Shown in pieces: positions 35,429-44,383 of a stretch of DNA of 64,000 nt. Source of the DNA: Bacillus rhizoplanae. GTDB lineage: Bacteria; Bacillota; Bacilli; Bacillales; Bacillaceae_G. Both the position numbers and the translations under genes were made by a program. The DNA is taken from NCBI RefSeq assembly GCF_917563915.1, contig NZ_CAKJTI010000011.1, positions 1 through 64,000 of the forward strand, in the 5' to 3' direction. Under the pieces are notes generated by a model. That model worked only from the letters and a program-made list of their open reading frames with translations. It was not told the DNA's origin and made no database searches. Each line of letters opens with the position of its first letter. The first letter of the stretch is position 1.

Positions 35429-35905
35429 TTGTTTCAAATTGGCGATAAAATTGTTTATCCAATGCACGGAGCAGGTGTGATTGAAGCCATAGAAGAAAAA
35501 GAAATCCTAGGAGAAAAACAAAAATATTATGTAATAAGAATACCCATTAGTAATATGGAAGTAATGATTCCGATGAAAAAAATGATACAATCACGTATAC
35601 GATTAATTGCCGATATGCTTACATTAGAAAATGTATTACTTATTTTTCAGTACGGCGAATCAGATAATTCACTCTCATGGAAGCAAAGATATACCCAAAA
35701 CATGGAGAAAATGAAGACGGGTGAAATACAAGAAGGTGCTGAAGTAGTTCGCGACTTAATACGTAGGAATAAAGTAAGAGCGCTTAATACAAGTGAAAAA
35801 CAAATGTTAGACAACGCACAAAAAATTTTAATTAGTGAATTGAGTTTAATTAAAGGAATTACTGAAAATCAGGCAATTGATTTGTTAAATACGAAAGTCG
35901 GTTAG
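35429..35905 (+). CDS. CarD family transcription factor (YdeB-like)
   Basis: A 158-aa CarD/CdnL-type regulator that binds the RNA polymerase beta subunit and steadies open complexes. The N-terminal Tudor-like domain is FQIGDKIVYPMHGAGVIEA followed by EKEILGEKQKYYVIRIP; the helical C-terminal domain follows (ALNTSEKQMLDNAQKILISE). It is close to B. subtilis YdeB. The start is TTG 35429, eight bases after TGGAGG; the open frame upstream to 35387 has no ribosome site. Terminator at 35969. Confidence 0.9.
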   Translation: MFQIGDKIVYPMHGAGVIEAIEEKEILGEKQKYYVIRIPISNMEVMIPMKKMIQSRIRLIADMLTLENVLLIFQYGESDNSLSWKQRYTQNMEKMKTGEIQEGAEVVRDLIRRNKVRALNTSEKQMLDNAQKILISELSLIKGITENQAIDLLNTKVG

Positions 35906-35968
35906 GTAAAGAACCCCTTTTAAAACCGTTTTGAACTTGATTTTAAATTATATAAGATACCTAAAACG

Positions 35969-36003
35969 ACAAAATAGCCTAACATCTATTTTGTTTTTTT
36001 TTT
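35969..36003 (+). terminator. intrinsic terminator after CarD gene
   Basis: ACAAAATAG / CTATTTTGT with an 8-nt loop and about nine T. Confidence 0.85.
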
Positions 36004-36180
36004 GCTTTATGTACCTCAATATGATATGATTACAAATACGATTTGATTATAGGAACATTACCCTCTAAGAAAAAATTCTTTTTCCTCTAAATGAATTATT
36101 CTCACCACTTTTTATTCCCATACTTCTAAGTATACGATGAGGTTCATTTATCCAAGCATTGTTTTTGGATATCCCGATTC

Positions 36181-36240
36181 ATACTGGCACGGTCATCGGA
36201 GCCGTAAGGACGAAAGAGAGGTAGGGCTTTCGTTGTTTTG
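36181..36240 (+). ncRNA. possible structured RNA or csp leader element
   Basis: GC-richer than its surroundings, with two consecutive hairpins: ACGG / CCGT around TCATCGGAG, then ACGAAAG / CTTTCGT around AGAGGTAGGG. It lies about 145 bases before the decayed csp gene on the same strand and could be its old leader. It matches no riboswitch consensus that I know. Confidence 0.3.
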
Positions 36241-36385
36241 AGGTTTCAAAAACGATAATGAACATTTACTGTTCTTATCTTCCATTTTAACGTAAAAATG
36301 ATAATAGATTTAAATATATGCTTATATTTGCTCGGTTCATATAAATAGGAAACACATCTTTAGGAATATTTTAAAAGTTTTTTAT

Positions 36386-36516
36386 ATGAAAACAATCAGG
36401 ACAGTAAAATGGTTTAATAGCGAAAAAGGATTTGAATGTACGAAAGTAATGTTACAGTAAATTGCATTCAAACAAGTTAACAGAGGTCAAAACCTAAGAA
36501 TGTTGTAAAACTATAA
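36386..36516 (+). pseudogene. decayed cold shock protein gene
   Basis: ATG 36386 opens a frame reading RTVKWFNSEKGF (residues 5-16), the unmistakable Csp N-terminus, which then leaves the family sequence and stops at TAA 36458-36460. Further on, codons for N-R-G (about 36479-36487) and NVVKL plus TAA (to 36516) recall the normal Csp C-terminus. The whole remnant is 131 bp against about 200 bp for an intact gene, so roughly 70 bp, including RNP2, are lost. No ribosome site is visible at this ATG. Confidence 0.8.
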
Positions 36517-36525
36517 GAAAACGAA

Positions 36526-36558
36526 AAGAACATGCAACAGTTTGCTGCATGTTCTTTA
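36526..36558 (-). terminator. intrinsic terminator of vWA-tubulin operon
   Basis: AAGAACATGCA / TGCATGTTCTT around an 8-nt loop, with T-rich sequence when read leftward, directly after the 46-aa gene. Confidence 0.82.
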
Positions 36559-36699
36559 TTATTCTTCTACAGTTTCTCTTTCATCTCCACTGATACATTC
36601 ATGAATTGATTGACTCTCTTTCTCCTCCATACAAATCATCGCATGATAAATTTCTGAATATAATCCAAATACTTGGTACACACTTCCAAGAAACGGCAT
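36559..36699 (-). CDS. 46-aa protein, third gene after tubulin-like gene
   Basis: ATG 36699 opens a 46-codon frame (MPFLGSVYQVFGLYSEIYHA, then a CMEEKESQ stretch and an acidic end). AGAGGG lies six bases upstream, the upstream tubulin-like gene ends 56 bases before, and the operon terminator follows the stop directly. The position argues for a real small gene. The front half is amphipathic or hydrophobic and the end acidic. No family recognised. Confidence 0.55.
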   Translation of the reverse strand: MPFLGSVYQVFGLYSEIYHAMICMEEKESQSIHECISGDERETVEE

Positions 36700-36755
36700 A
36701 AGAATCCCTCTTTTCCAAATAATAAATTCCAAAGTTAAGGATTCCCTATCTTTTC

Positions 36756-39700
36756 TTAAACATTCGCATTTGTATCTTCCTCTTCTATTTGAACATTAAG
36801 AAGGTGTAACCATTTCTTATACGGTGCACTGTTTGGATCTACAAATTCTTTTGCATATGAGCGATTCCATAGTTGCTTTACAAATAAAGTCGCTTCTTTT
36901 TTTGCCGCTGCTTCCGCTCCAGTCCCGTAATAAGCTTTAAAATATTGTTCAATTTCATCAACAAGTAATCGTAATAACTCATCAGATGTTTCTTCTAACG
37001 TCGGATCATATTTCGCTTCCTTATCGTACATCAAGATAACATCTAAGATATTATGAACATGTTCTTTTCGCAGCCATCTTATATCTTGCGCACCTAATAC
37101 AAATGAATGTGTATATAAATGTCCTCCGTGCTGCAATGCTTTTCCCTGTTCTTCTTCAAAACGAGAAATGATATTTTCATATATAAATGGGTTATGAAGC
37201 AATGCACGGTGCAATTTATACCCTTCATTTGTTACATTTTTCCCCATCGATTGAATAAGAGAACTTCGGCCCACTCCGTTATATTGGTGAACGAACTGAC
37301 CATCCACAGCAGCAAGACTAATCCAACGATATATATATGCATACAATAAAGCACGATTACACTTATCATAATCAAGCTTCGTTTGTGTTACATTTAAATC
37401 TGGCATAAAAGCAGGTAAGTGCCAATACTTATCAAGATGCGGTGTTAAATTCGATTTACGAACGTTTAATTTATTTACGCGGCGATAATAGGATTGAAAG
37501 TAATCTCCCTTCTCGTTCACATAACCGTTTGCAATATGCCCAGACGATAATTTCGGAAAATCTTGCAGCGACAATCCATAATGCGCACGGTAACATACAA
37601 TTTCATACGGTGAAAAAGCTTCATCAACTGTTTCTTTTTCCTGGAACATCTCTTGTAACGTCTCTTCATTTAACTCTTGATGAATAAGCGGATGAATACC
37701 CCAATATTGTAATTCACGATGATGCGCAACTTTCGGTATAAATGGACTTGCAAGATGCAGCAAATCTTCAATTTTCTCACTTACATACTCTGTCATATCA
37801 CGCTTTTGAATAGCCGCTTCTTTTCGCAGTGCTTCAATAATATTTAATTCTAATTTATCTCGGTAGCGATCTTGCAATTCCTGCTCACAATACGTTAAAA
37901 TATGTTTCCGATAAAAATCTTCTACTTTTTGTGATTGTCCTTCCTCTACCTGCGCTCCCCTGCAATATTCACGATATAAACTCATATAAATTTCAGCAGA
38001 TATCTCTTTTGGCAGCACACCATTGTTTACATGGTGATGAATATCGTTCCACATTTCTTCCTGCATTCGCTCATCTGCTAATACGTATACATTTGTTGGA
38101 TTTGTTTTTCCCTCAAATTCTTTACTACGTTTTTGAATGTCTAATAATAAATTTTCACGAGTTTCTTGTAAATTATCAAAGAAACGCTCCCAATATTGAA
38201 TCATTTTATCTACAGCCTGATATAAAGATTGATAAACAAGCTCTAATAACATTTCTTTTCGATATTCATTTAATTTGTGTATATATTGAGTTATAATATC
38301 TTGAAATTCTTTTCGAAATGTCCGCTGTTCATTGTGAAACATTTTTCCAAACCAATTTTGTTGCTGCGTCAGTTCAACACGTCTAACAGCTGTTACCGTT
38401 CCTTCAATATTGCTCACATTAAATTTTTTATCATAATTTTGGATAAGACTGCGTTTCTGTTCATTATTTTCATGCAGACGATTCATTTTTTCGGTTAACA
38501 ATTTACGAATTTCATATAACATGTAACGTGCAGCGACAGGATGAACAGGATCTGTTTTCTTTAAAAACCATGTATTCAACTGATATGACTGTCCCTCTGA
38601 ACCGCTTGGTGTAAATCGATCAGTTTCAACCATATCATATATCAATGTAGTTACATGCTCATGTACACGGCTTGGTATCGCATACGCATATAAACGTACA
38701 GCGTGGTCCACCCGTGCCACTTCACCTTTCATTTGTTCAGTGATTTTCAGCTTTGCAGCTGAAATTTTACACTCTCGCTGCAAGCGATTTAACTCTTCAT
38801 CTTTTTGTACCGTACGCTGCACATAATTTTCTACCGCTTCTAAAAATAATTTTGATTTTGATATACCAATTTTTCCGCCTTCTGCTCCTTCGCGCGTTTC
38901 ATAATACATTTGCTTATAAAACACATGCGCCTGTTCTGGACGAGTCGCCAAATGTTCTAAATCTTCTAAGAAACTTTTTCCTCGCTCGGGTTTTTCACGC
39001 TGCATACCGCGGCGAACGTCTTGCTCATACCGGCTTTTCTTATCTTGAAAAAGTCGATCTAAATGAAGCCACGATTCATCTAGCCCTTGCACTGCCCATT
39101 TTAAAGCGCAGTAACGAAGAACATTTTCGTATGGATAAATAAGTTTTGCAGCTCCTGCTCCGCAATAACGAGCTTTACCATTTGAATCAGCAAGTTGTTG
39201 AATTTGATTATCTTCTTGCGCAAAATGACTCGTTGACATTGGACTAAATAATTGTAAATAAATTGTATTTGTCATTTGTTCCATATAATCAGACAAACTA
39301 TGCAAATGGTGACCATGTAAATTTTCATAATCATATAAGAAGCAATAATTATATGGTAAATGATGCTGCATAATGGTGTGATTTGTGCGTCCGTCTTCAT
39401 CTACTTGATCCGGACGATATTCTAACTCAATTGTAACGCCCCCGCGACGTGATAATTCTCCTGTAGATCCTAAAGTAATTGCGTGTAATTCTTTTAATGA
39501 TGCATACCCGTTTGCCTGCACCGTTTCAAATTCTTTTCCGCTAATTGTGCGTGTTTTGACGAGAACATCAGGAAGTAAAAAAGCACCGCGAATTAAAATG
39601 TTGTGATGTTGCAACTTTTTCCGAAGCATTTCTCGTAAATATAGAGCGATTTGCAAAAACATACCGGAACCTGTGCCACCAGCTAATGACGTAACAATAA

Positions 39701-40118
39701 TAACGCGCACACCGTATTCTGTTGTATCACTTGTTACCGGAAAAATCTTCTCAATTTCTTGCCAAAAAGCTGTTAATTTATCTTCCTTCATCGCTGCGCG
39801 AAGTGCTAGGCGAGAAATAACCCGAAGTTGACCCGCACCTTCTGTTAATGGTTTATCTAGTACAGTCGGGTCAATCGGAAACCAATCTGGAATCGTTGGA
39901 TCTTCCGCCATATATTCACGCGGTGTTTTACTAGAGCTCGTTTGTGTCACAAATTTACGAATATGCTGAAAGTGACTTAACGTATTAATATCTGTATCAA
40001 ATACGTGCATCGCTACTTTTTTACGCCGTTCTTTCGGAAGCTTTCGGTAAATATCATGCGTAACCGTACTTCCAATTCCCCCGAGTCCAATTAAAATTGT
40101 TGGCACTTGAAAATCCAT
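36756..40118 (-). CDS. large tubulin/FtsZ-superfamily protein
   Basis: A 1120-aa protein. The N-terminal about 350 residues form a tubulin-like GTPase domain: ILIGLGGIGS at residues 8-17 opens the Rossmann-like part, and the nucleotide signature LAGGTGSGM (145-153) corresponds to the tubulin GGGTGS(G) loop. This is the Tubulin_2-like domain of some bacterial proteins. The remaining about 770 residues are helical and charged with several coiled-coil stretches. ATG 40118 follows AAGGTGG; GTG at 40127 lies in the ribosome site. It is downstream of a vWA gene, with bcr1 copy E between. A related FtsZ-like/vWA system has been proposed to remodel membranes; the function here is untested. Confidence 0.85.
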   Translation of the reverse strand: MDFQVPTILIGLGGIGSTVTHDIYRKLPKERRKKVAMHVFDTDINTLSHFQHIRKFVTQTSSSKTPREYMAEDPTIPDWFPIDPTVLDKPLTEGAGQLRVISRLALRAAMKEDKLTAFWQEIEKIFPVTSDTTEYGVRVIIVTSLAGGTGSGMFLQIALYLREMLRKKLQHHNILIRGAFLLPDVLVKTRTISGKEFETVQANGYASLKELHAITLGSTGELSRRGGVTIELEYRPDQVDEDGRTNHTIMQHHLPYNYCFLYDYENLHGHHLHSLSDYMEQMTNTIYLQLFSPMSTSHFAQEDNQIQQLADSNGKARYCGAGAAKLIYPYENVLRYCALKWAVQGLDESWLHLDRLFQDKKSRYEQDVRRGMQREKPERGKSFLEDLEHLATRPEQAHVFYKQMYYETREGAEGGKIGISKSKLFLEAVENYVQRTVQKDEELNRLQRECKISAAKLKITEQMKGEVARVDHAVRLYAYAIPSRVHEHVTTLIYDMVETDRFTPSGSEGQSYQLNTWFLKKTDPVHPVAARYMLYEIRKLLTEKMNRLHENNEQKRSLIQNYDKKFNVSNIEGTVTAVRRVELTQQQNWFGKMFHNEQRTFRKEFQDIITQYIHKLNEYRKEMLLELVYQSLYQAVDKMIQYWERFFDNLQETRENLLLDIQKRSKEFEGKTNPTNVYVLADERMQEEMWNDIHHHVNNGVLPKEISAEIYMSLYREYCRGAQVEEGQSQKVEDFYRKHILTYCEQELQDRYRDKLELNIIEALRKEAAIQKRDMTEYVSEKIEDLLHLASPFIPKVAHHRELQYWGIHPLIHQELNEETLQEMFQEKETVDEAFSPYEIVCYRAHYGLSLQDFPKLSSGHIANGYVNEKGDYFQSYYRRVNKLNVRKSNLTPHLDKYWHLPAFMPDLNVTQTKLDYDKCNRALLYAYIYRWISLAAVDGQFVHQYNGVGRSSLIQSMGKNVTNEGYKLHRALLHNPFIYENIISRFEEEQGKALQHGGHLYTHSFVLGAQDIRWLRKEHVHNILDVILMYDKEAKYDPTLEETSDELLRLLVDEIEQYFKAYYGTGAEAAAKKEATLFVKQLWNRSYAKEFVDPNSAPYKKWLHLLNVQIEEEDTNANV

Positions 40119-40134
40119 GTGAACCACCTTCCTA

Positions 40135-40295
40135 TTTATCCCGTTATCCCGATATTTGCGGGCAGTAACACCCCCACCTCAAGATTCAGAGAGAAGCGAA
40201 GAAAATAGGTGACGGATAACTGCCCATAAAAGCCCGATTAGTGAGAGCTTTCCATCATCGGGAGATAACCCCCACTGATGGAAGTTTCACTTTAT
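40135..40295 (+). mobile_element. bcr1 repeat, full-length copy (E) inside an operon
   Basis: 161 bp with TTTAT at 40135-40139 and 40291-40295, between the vWA gene and the tubulin-like gene. The right TTTAT contains the TAA stop of the vWA gene. The left end carries a variant CCCGATATTTGCGGGCAG. Confidence 0.9.
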
Positions 40296-42394
40296 TCACA
40301 TTCATATCTATATACTTCTTTTCCATAGCCGCGATCAATAACAACCATTTCGTTCGGATATAACGTTTTATACTCGCGTCCTGCTTCTTCATCTGTTAGG
40401 ACCATACCATCAATCACCATGCCTGGTACTTGAGAATCTTTCGTAACAAATATAGATTTTGAGCCTTTTTTTGCAATAAACGTAACAGATTGCACTGTTT
40501 TCCGCTCCGCTCGAAATGGAATACCAAAATAATGATTCCACCATTTCGTTCGCAGTGGCTCTGGTTCAGATTTATATAACCAATCTTCCGCAATAGATTG
40601 ATCCCATTCATAATACATAAGCGCTTTCCTATGAAAACGCGGGCGAACTATCCATCCAACAACAAGAATCGTAATAATGAATAAGATTATACTAAATGGT
40701 AAAACGAACTGAAAAATGGTCGCATAACGCTCTAAAAAAGGAACGTCAATAATAGACAACGAAATTTGTTTACTAGCTTTTTGCGATTGTGAATCTCGTA
40801 ATGTGATGGTAGCTTCTATGATGCCAGTATCTGTAAAATTAAACGTGTTGGAGTAATAAGGACGAGGATATACATATATTTGTTTTCTATTTTGCTTTAG
40901 TTCATAGTTGATAGATTTATGAAATGTAATAGTAGCCGTTTTCAACAATTCCCTTACTTCTGCTTCTGACATTGATTCTTCATTTAGTAGTGGTTGTATA
41001 ATAAATGGTGCGCTATGCTCTAAATTTGTTACTTTTTCTTTATAATTCGTTGTAACAACTTTTAATGATAGTTTTGGTTTTGGAACGGATTGAATGTGGA
41101 ATTCTTTCGTTTGGCGATAAAACCCTTTTATATTCATGTGCACATTTCCATGCACCGCGTCTCTCCCTATTTTTGTTTCATAGTAGAAGACTTTTCGTTT
41201 CCCATCCCATTGCATCGAATGCATTTGATTATTTATTTCTATTTGAGCAGTAAAATATGAAGCATCTACCGGTACATTTGTTGGTTTTGCTTCTATAATT
41301 GCTGTTTGATTTTCATAGATTTGTTCTGTTTCTTTTTTCGGGTCCTTTCCTTTTTCATATATGGAAACGGTATAATCTAATGCTGGTTCTACTAGTACTT
41401 TCATATTTTCCTTTGTCACTGCTTGATCAATTTCTACCATATATGTTCCTGGTTCCATTACAGCATTGTTTTTAGGCATAATATGAGTAATTCCACCATA
41501 TAATCCCATTCCCGCCGGTGCTTGAATCGAAAATCTCGATTGTAAATTGAGTGATCCTTGTATATTTTGGACACGATACGGTATGTTCTGAGAAGATTGA
41601 CCAACAAGCGTAATTCGTTTTAACGGAAATGGTGTTGTAATTTCAATCTTGTTTCCTACTATATTTGTTTTTACCGCTTCTTCTACTGATGAAAATGGAT
41701 CACGATTCGCTATTAAAGCAGCAGCTTGGTTGACGCTGTGGATAACACCATCTTCTCCACTTGTGGGGAACACGATTCCATTTATCTGTTGTTTCCAAAT
41801 AACTTTAAAGACGTTCATTTGTGCTTGTTCTTGCGCCCCTAAATTTTCTTCCATTGTAATTAATACTGCATGTAAAGAAATATTTTTTTCTTCCATTTCT
41901 TTTTTAAAAGTACTGAGCGTTTCCGAAATCCTTTTTTTCCCACTATCATCTTGTTTTTCTAGCTCATTAAACGCTCCATCTGTTAGAATAATAAGCCAAA
42001 ATTCACGATTGGCATTTTCCTGAGCTTGCCTCTTAATAGATTGGATAGCTGTTTCCACCGATTGAAAAGGTGTGTTAACATGTTCATTCCATTTTTGAAT
42101 CTTTTCAATTTCCTCTTGCCGTTTGTTATTTGCTAGAGAAACTGTTATTTCTTGCGATGGATGACTCATTGGTACATAGGAAAACGTATCTTTTTCATCT
42201 AACAATGCAATCAAACTTTGCAATGCATAATTTGCATACTTCCAGCGATCATTATTACGCATACTACCAGAATCATCATACACAAGTGAAACAACACGCT
42301 GCCTCGCTTCTTCTCCTTTCGCTAAACTAGAAAAAGGACAAATACATATGAGTAGTAAAAACAAAATAGATGTGGCTATGATTCGAATATGCAT
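40292..42394 (-). CDS. exported von Willebrand A domain membrane protein
   Basis: A 700-aa protein with a signal peptide (residues 1-25), a vWA domain whose MIDAS motif DDSGS is at 40-44 with ILTDGAF later, a long extracytoplasmic beta-rich region, one membrane helix at about 563-585 (PFSIILFIITILVVGWIV) and a 115-residue cytoplasmic tail. The metal site suggests a protein-binding role outside the membrane. It is the first gene of the operon with the tubulin-like protein, so its tail could link that protein to the membrane. Its TAA stop lies inside the bcr1 target duplication. AAAGGTGG is 12 bases before ATG 42394. Confidence 0.88.
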   Translation of the reverse strand: MHIRIIATSILFLLLICICPFSSLAKGEEARQRVVSLVYDDSGSMRNNDRWKYANYALQSLIALLDEKDTFSYVPMSHPSQEITVSLANNKRQEEIEKIQKWNEHVNTPFQSVETAIQSIKRQAQENANREFWLIILTDGAFNELEKQDDSGKKRISETLSTFKKEMEEKNISLHAVLITMEENLGAQEQAQMNVFKVIWKQQINGIVFPTSGEDGVIHSVNQAAALIANRDPFSSVEEAVKTNIVGNKIEITTPFPLKRITLVGQSSQNIPYRVQNIQGSLNLQSRFSIQAPAGMGLYGGITHIMPKNNAVMEPGTYMVEIDQAVTKENMKVLVEPALDYTVSIYEKGKDPKKETEQIYENQTAIIEAKPTNVPVDASYFTAQIEINNQMHSMQWDGKRKVFYYETKIGRDAVHGNVHMNIKGFYRQTKEFHIQSVPKPKLSLKVVTTNYKEKVTNLEHSAPFIIQPLLNEESMSEAEVRELLKTATITFHKSINYELKQNRKQIYVYPRPYYSNTFNFTDTGIIEATITLRDSQSQKASKQISLSIIDVPFLERYATIFQFVLPFSIILFIITILVVGWIVRPRFHRKALMYYEWDQSIAEDWLYKSEPEPLRTKWWNHYFGIPFRAERKTVQSVTFIAKKGSKSIFVTKDSQVPGMVIDGMVLTDEEAGREYKTLYPNEMVVIDRGYGKEVYRYECE

Positions 42395-42518
42395 GTTGAA
42401 GCTTCGCCACCTTTGTAGACAAATTCCTATGTTTAAACTTATGAGAAGAAATACAAGATATGACTTGTATTTCGAAAAACGAATGAGAGTATAATATTAT
42501 TATGTAAACTATTATTTA

Positions 42519-42550
42519 ATAAAAAACTGCTCATTTGCAGTTTTTTATTT
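42519..42550. terminator. intrinsic terminator in the 42.4-42.8 kb gap
   Basis: AAAAAACTGC / GCAGTTTTTT with a 6-nt loop. The rest of this 370-base gap holds no gene that I can support. Confidence 0.75.
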
Positions 42551-42763
42551 TCTTCTAACTTTCATCACAATTTGCTTTCTCACCCAATATTTTTGCCACT
42601 TCTCATTAAAGTACATTTCAACTTCCTATGCCCTATATATCCGGTTTTAATTATATTCGTTTCTATAGAGTAATGAAAAACTGACATTTATACTTTAGAG
42701 TTTGTATGTAATAGTAATAACCAAAGCTCCGCTCTATAATTTATTGTAGTTTACATAATTAAA

Positions 42764-43801
42764 TTATTTTAACTTTAGTATATTTTTTAGATTTTCATAA
42801 GATATCGCCTCTAATTTTCTTTTTCCTCTACCTTCTATCGTTTCTGCCATACATAAAGCATTCCAAATCGCCTCTTCTACGGCTTCAATTGTCATTGCAA
42901 ATAAATGAGAAATTTCTTTCCCATCTTCACGCAAAAAGTGATACTGTAATGATTCTGTAGTCGGCGTATGAGAAATACGATGTGCTGTTGAAAAGGCAAT
43001 CACAATATCCCCGCTCCCATGCGCTCCGTAAGAACCCGCCTTTGCAAGTCCAAAAGTTGCTCGCTTTGCTATGCGATGTAATTGTCTATCACTTAACGGC
43101 GCATCGGTTGCTATAACAATCATGATAGAGCCATCTGGCAAAGTTTCTTCGTTCTCTTTTTGAATATATAAATCTTCTTTTCTCCCAAAATTCGTAACAA
43201 CTAGAACCCCCACTGTATACGTATCTTTTGTAAAAGTTATTATGCGTGAGCTTGTACCAATTCCGCCTTTATATCCAAAACACGCCATTCCCGTACCAGC
43301 TCCCACACATCCTTCTTCCACTGGGCCATTCTTTGCGTTTGTAATGGCCTCAATTGCATGCTGGGACCTTACATAAAGCGTTCGAATGTCATGTAAGTAT
43401 CCATCATTACATTCTCCAACAACAATGTTTACAGTTCCAGTTGTATCACCAATTTCCTCATTCCGCTCTAGCATATATCGTAATGTCCCTTCTAATACCG
43501 GAGCAACTGCAAATGTATTGGACAGCATAATCGGACTTTCAAGTACACCAAGTTCTTGTATTTGGATGGTTCCAATCGTTTTTCCAAAGCCATTAATAAT
43601 ATAAGAACTAGCGAATACTTTTTCACGAAACATATTTCCATCATGCGGTAAAATCACCGTGACACCAGTACGAATATGCATTTCTTCCTTCAAAGTAACA
43701 TGCCCTACTAAGACACCTTCTACATCAGTAATGGCATTCCATTTTCCAACATCATATCTTCCAACTTTGATTCCTAATTCACGTAACCGTACTCGCTTCA
43801 T
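42764..43801 (-). CDS. P1 family peptidase (DmpA-like aminopeptidase/esterase)
   Basis: A 345-aa N-terminal-nucleophile hydrolase of the DmpA/P1 (peptidase family S58) group, L-aminopeptidase/D-esterase-like. It begins RLRELGIKVGRYDVGKWNAI and carries VTVILPHDG, VVGECNDGYLHDIR and the self-cleavage region YGAHGSGDIVIAF (about residue 260), where the Gly-Ser bond would split to free the catalytic Ser. AAAAGGTG precedes ATG 43801. It is monocistronic. Its natural peptide substrate is unknown. Confidence 0.88.
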   Translation of the reverse strand: MKRVRLRELGIKVGRYDVGKWNAITDVEGVLVGHVTLKEEMHIRTGVTVILPHDGNMFREKVFASSYIINGFGKTIGTIQIQELGVLESPIMLSNTFAVAPVLEGTLRYMLERNEEIGDTTGTVNIVVGECNDGYLHDIRTLYVRSQHAIEAITNAKNGPVEEGCVGAGTGMACFGYKGGIGTSSRIITFTKDTYTVGVLVVTNFGRKEDLYIQKENEETLPDGSIMIVIATDAPLSDRQLHRIAKRATFGLAKAGSYGAHGSGDIVIAFSTAHRISHTPTTESLQYHFLREDGKEISHLFAMTIEAVEEAIWNALCMAETIEGRGKRKLEAISYENLKNILKLK

Positions 43802-43840
43802 ACTTTCACCTTTTTCTTAATTTTCTATCTTTTATTATAA

Positions 43841-43876
43841 CAAAAATGAGAGTGCTATCTGTATGCACTCTCATTG
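43841..43876 (-). terminator. intrinsic terminator before the peptidase gene
   Basis: AATGAGAGTGC / GCACTCTCATT with an 8-nt loop and T-rich tail, overlapping the end of the leftward 111-aa gene. Confidence 0.82.
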
Positions 43877-44206
43877 TTTTACGTATATTTCTACAACTGG
43901 ATTTTCTTTGTGATCAGCATGAAGACGAATGTTACTTTCTTTTACATTATAGATATCCGCCAATAGTAATACTGTTAATATGTTAGGAAATTTGCTATCT
44001 GTGCCATATTTTCGTTCAAGTGCTTCCTTATATTCGAACGCAAGATCTCCTTGGATATATGTATACACTTCAAATCCATCTTGTAAATCACAGACAATAC
44101 TATCAATAATATCTGCTCCAACTTGACGTGTCATTTCTTTTCGTAGTGCATCTGTCAATGCATCCCATGATATTTCGTACGTTTGAAATGTATCTGAATG
44201 ATTCAT
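43871..44206 (-). CDS. conserved hypothetical protein, 111 aa
   Basis: Not recognised. It is a soluble acidic protein beginning MNHSDTFQTYEISWDALTDA with a predicted helix (residues 15-45), a beta-rich middle (GFEVYTYIQGDLAFEYK) and a charged end (IRLHADHKENPVVEIYV). No cysteines except one at about 39. AAAAGGAGCG lies before ATG 44206 and a terminator follows the stop. bcr1-like left-end sequence begins just upstream at 44221. Confidence 0.7.
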   Translation of the reverse strand: MNHSDTFQTYEISWDALTDALRKEMTRQVGADIIDSIVCDLQDGFEVYTYIQGDLAFEYKEALERKYGTDSKFPNILTVLLLADIYNVKESNIRLHADHKENPVVEIYVKQ

Positions 44207-44220
44207 TTTTTTCGCTCCTT

Positions 44221-44250
44221 TTTATCTCACTCTAACAGGGAGTAGGATTT
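44221..44250 (+). mobile_element. bcr1-like left end (F, part 1)
   Basis: TTTATCTCACTCTAACAGGG and AGTAGGA match the bcr1 left end loosely. The matching right end appears only at 44840, beyond a gene. Confidence 0.4.
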
Positions 44251-44383
44251 TTCATTACTAGAAAACAGTCCTTCCCTATCATTCCCGTTTTTCACCGCAA
44301 TTATGATGGCATAGACAAACGTACAAGCCACTCTTGTCCCTTTATCATATCGTAATATTGGAAAGAGAAAGGAGCGAAATTAT

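Noticed and set aside
36181-36240. Known riboswitch (c-di-GMP, c-di-AMP, ZTP, guanidine)
   Set aside because: Key consensus stretches of each class are absent.
37931-38296. 121-codon and other plus-strand frames inside the tubulin-like gene
   Set aside because: Antisense shadows of a strongly supported gene.
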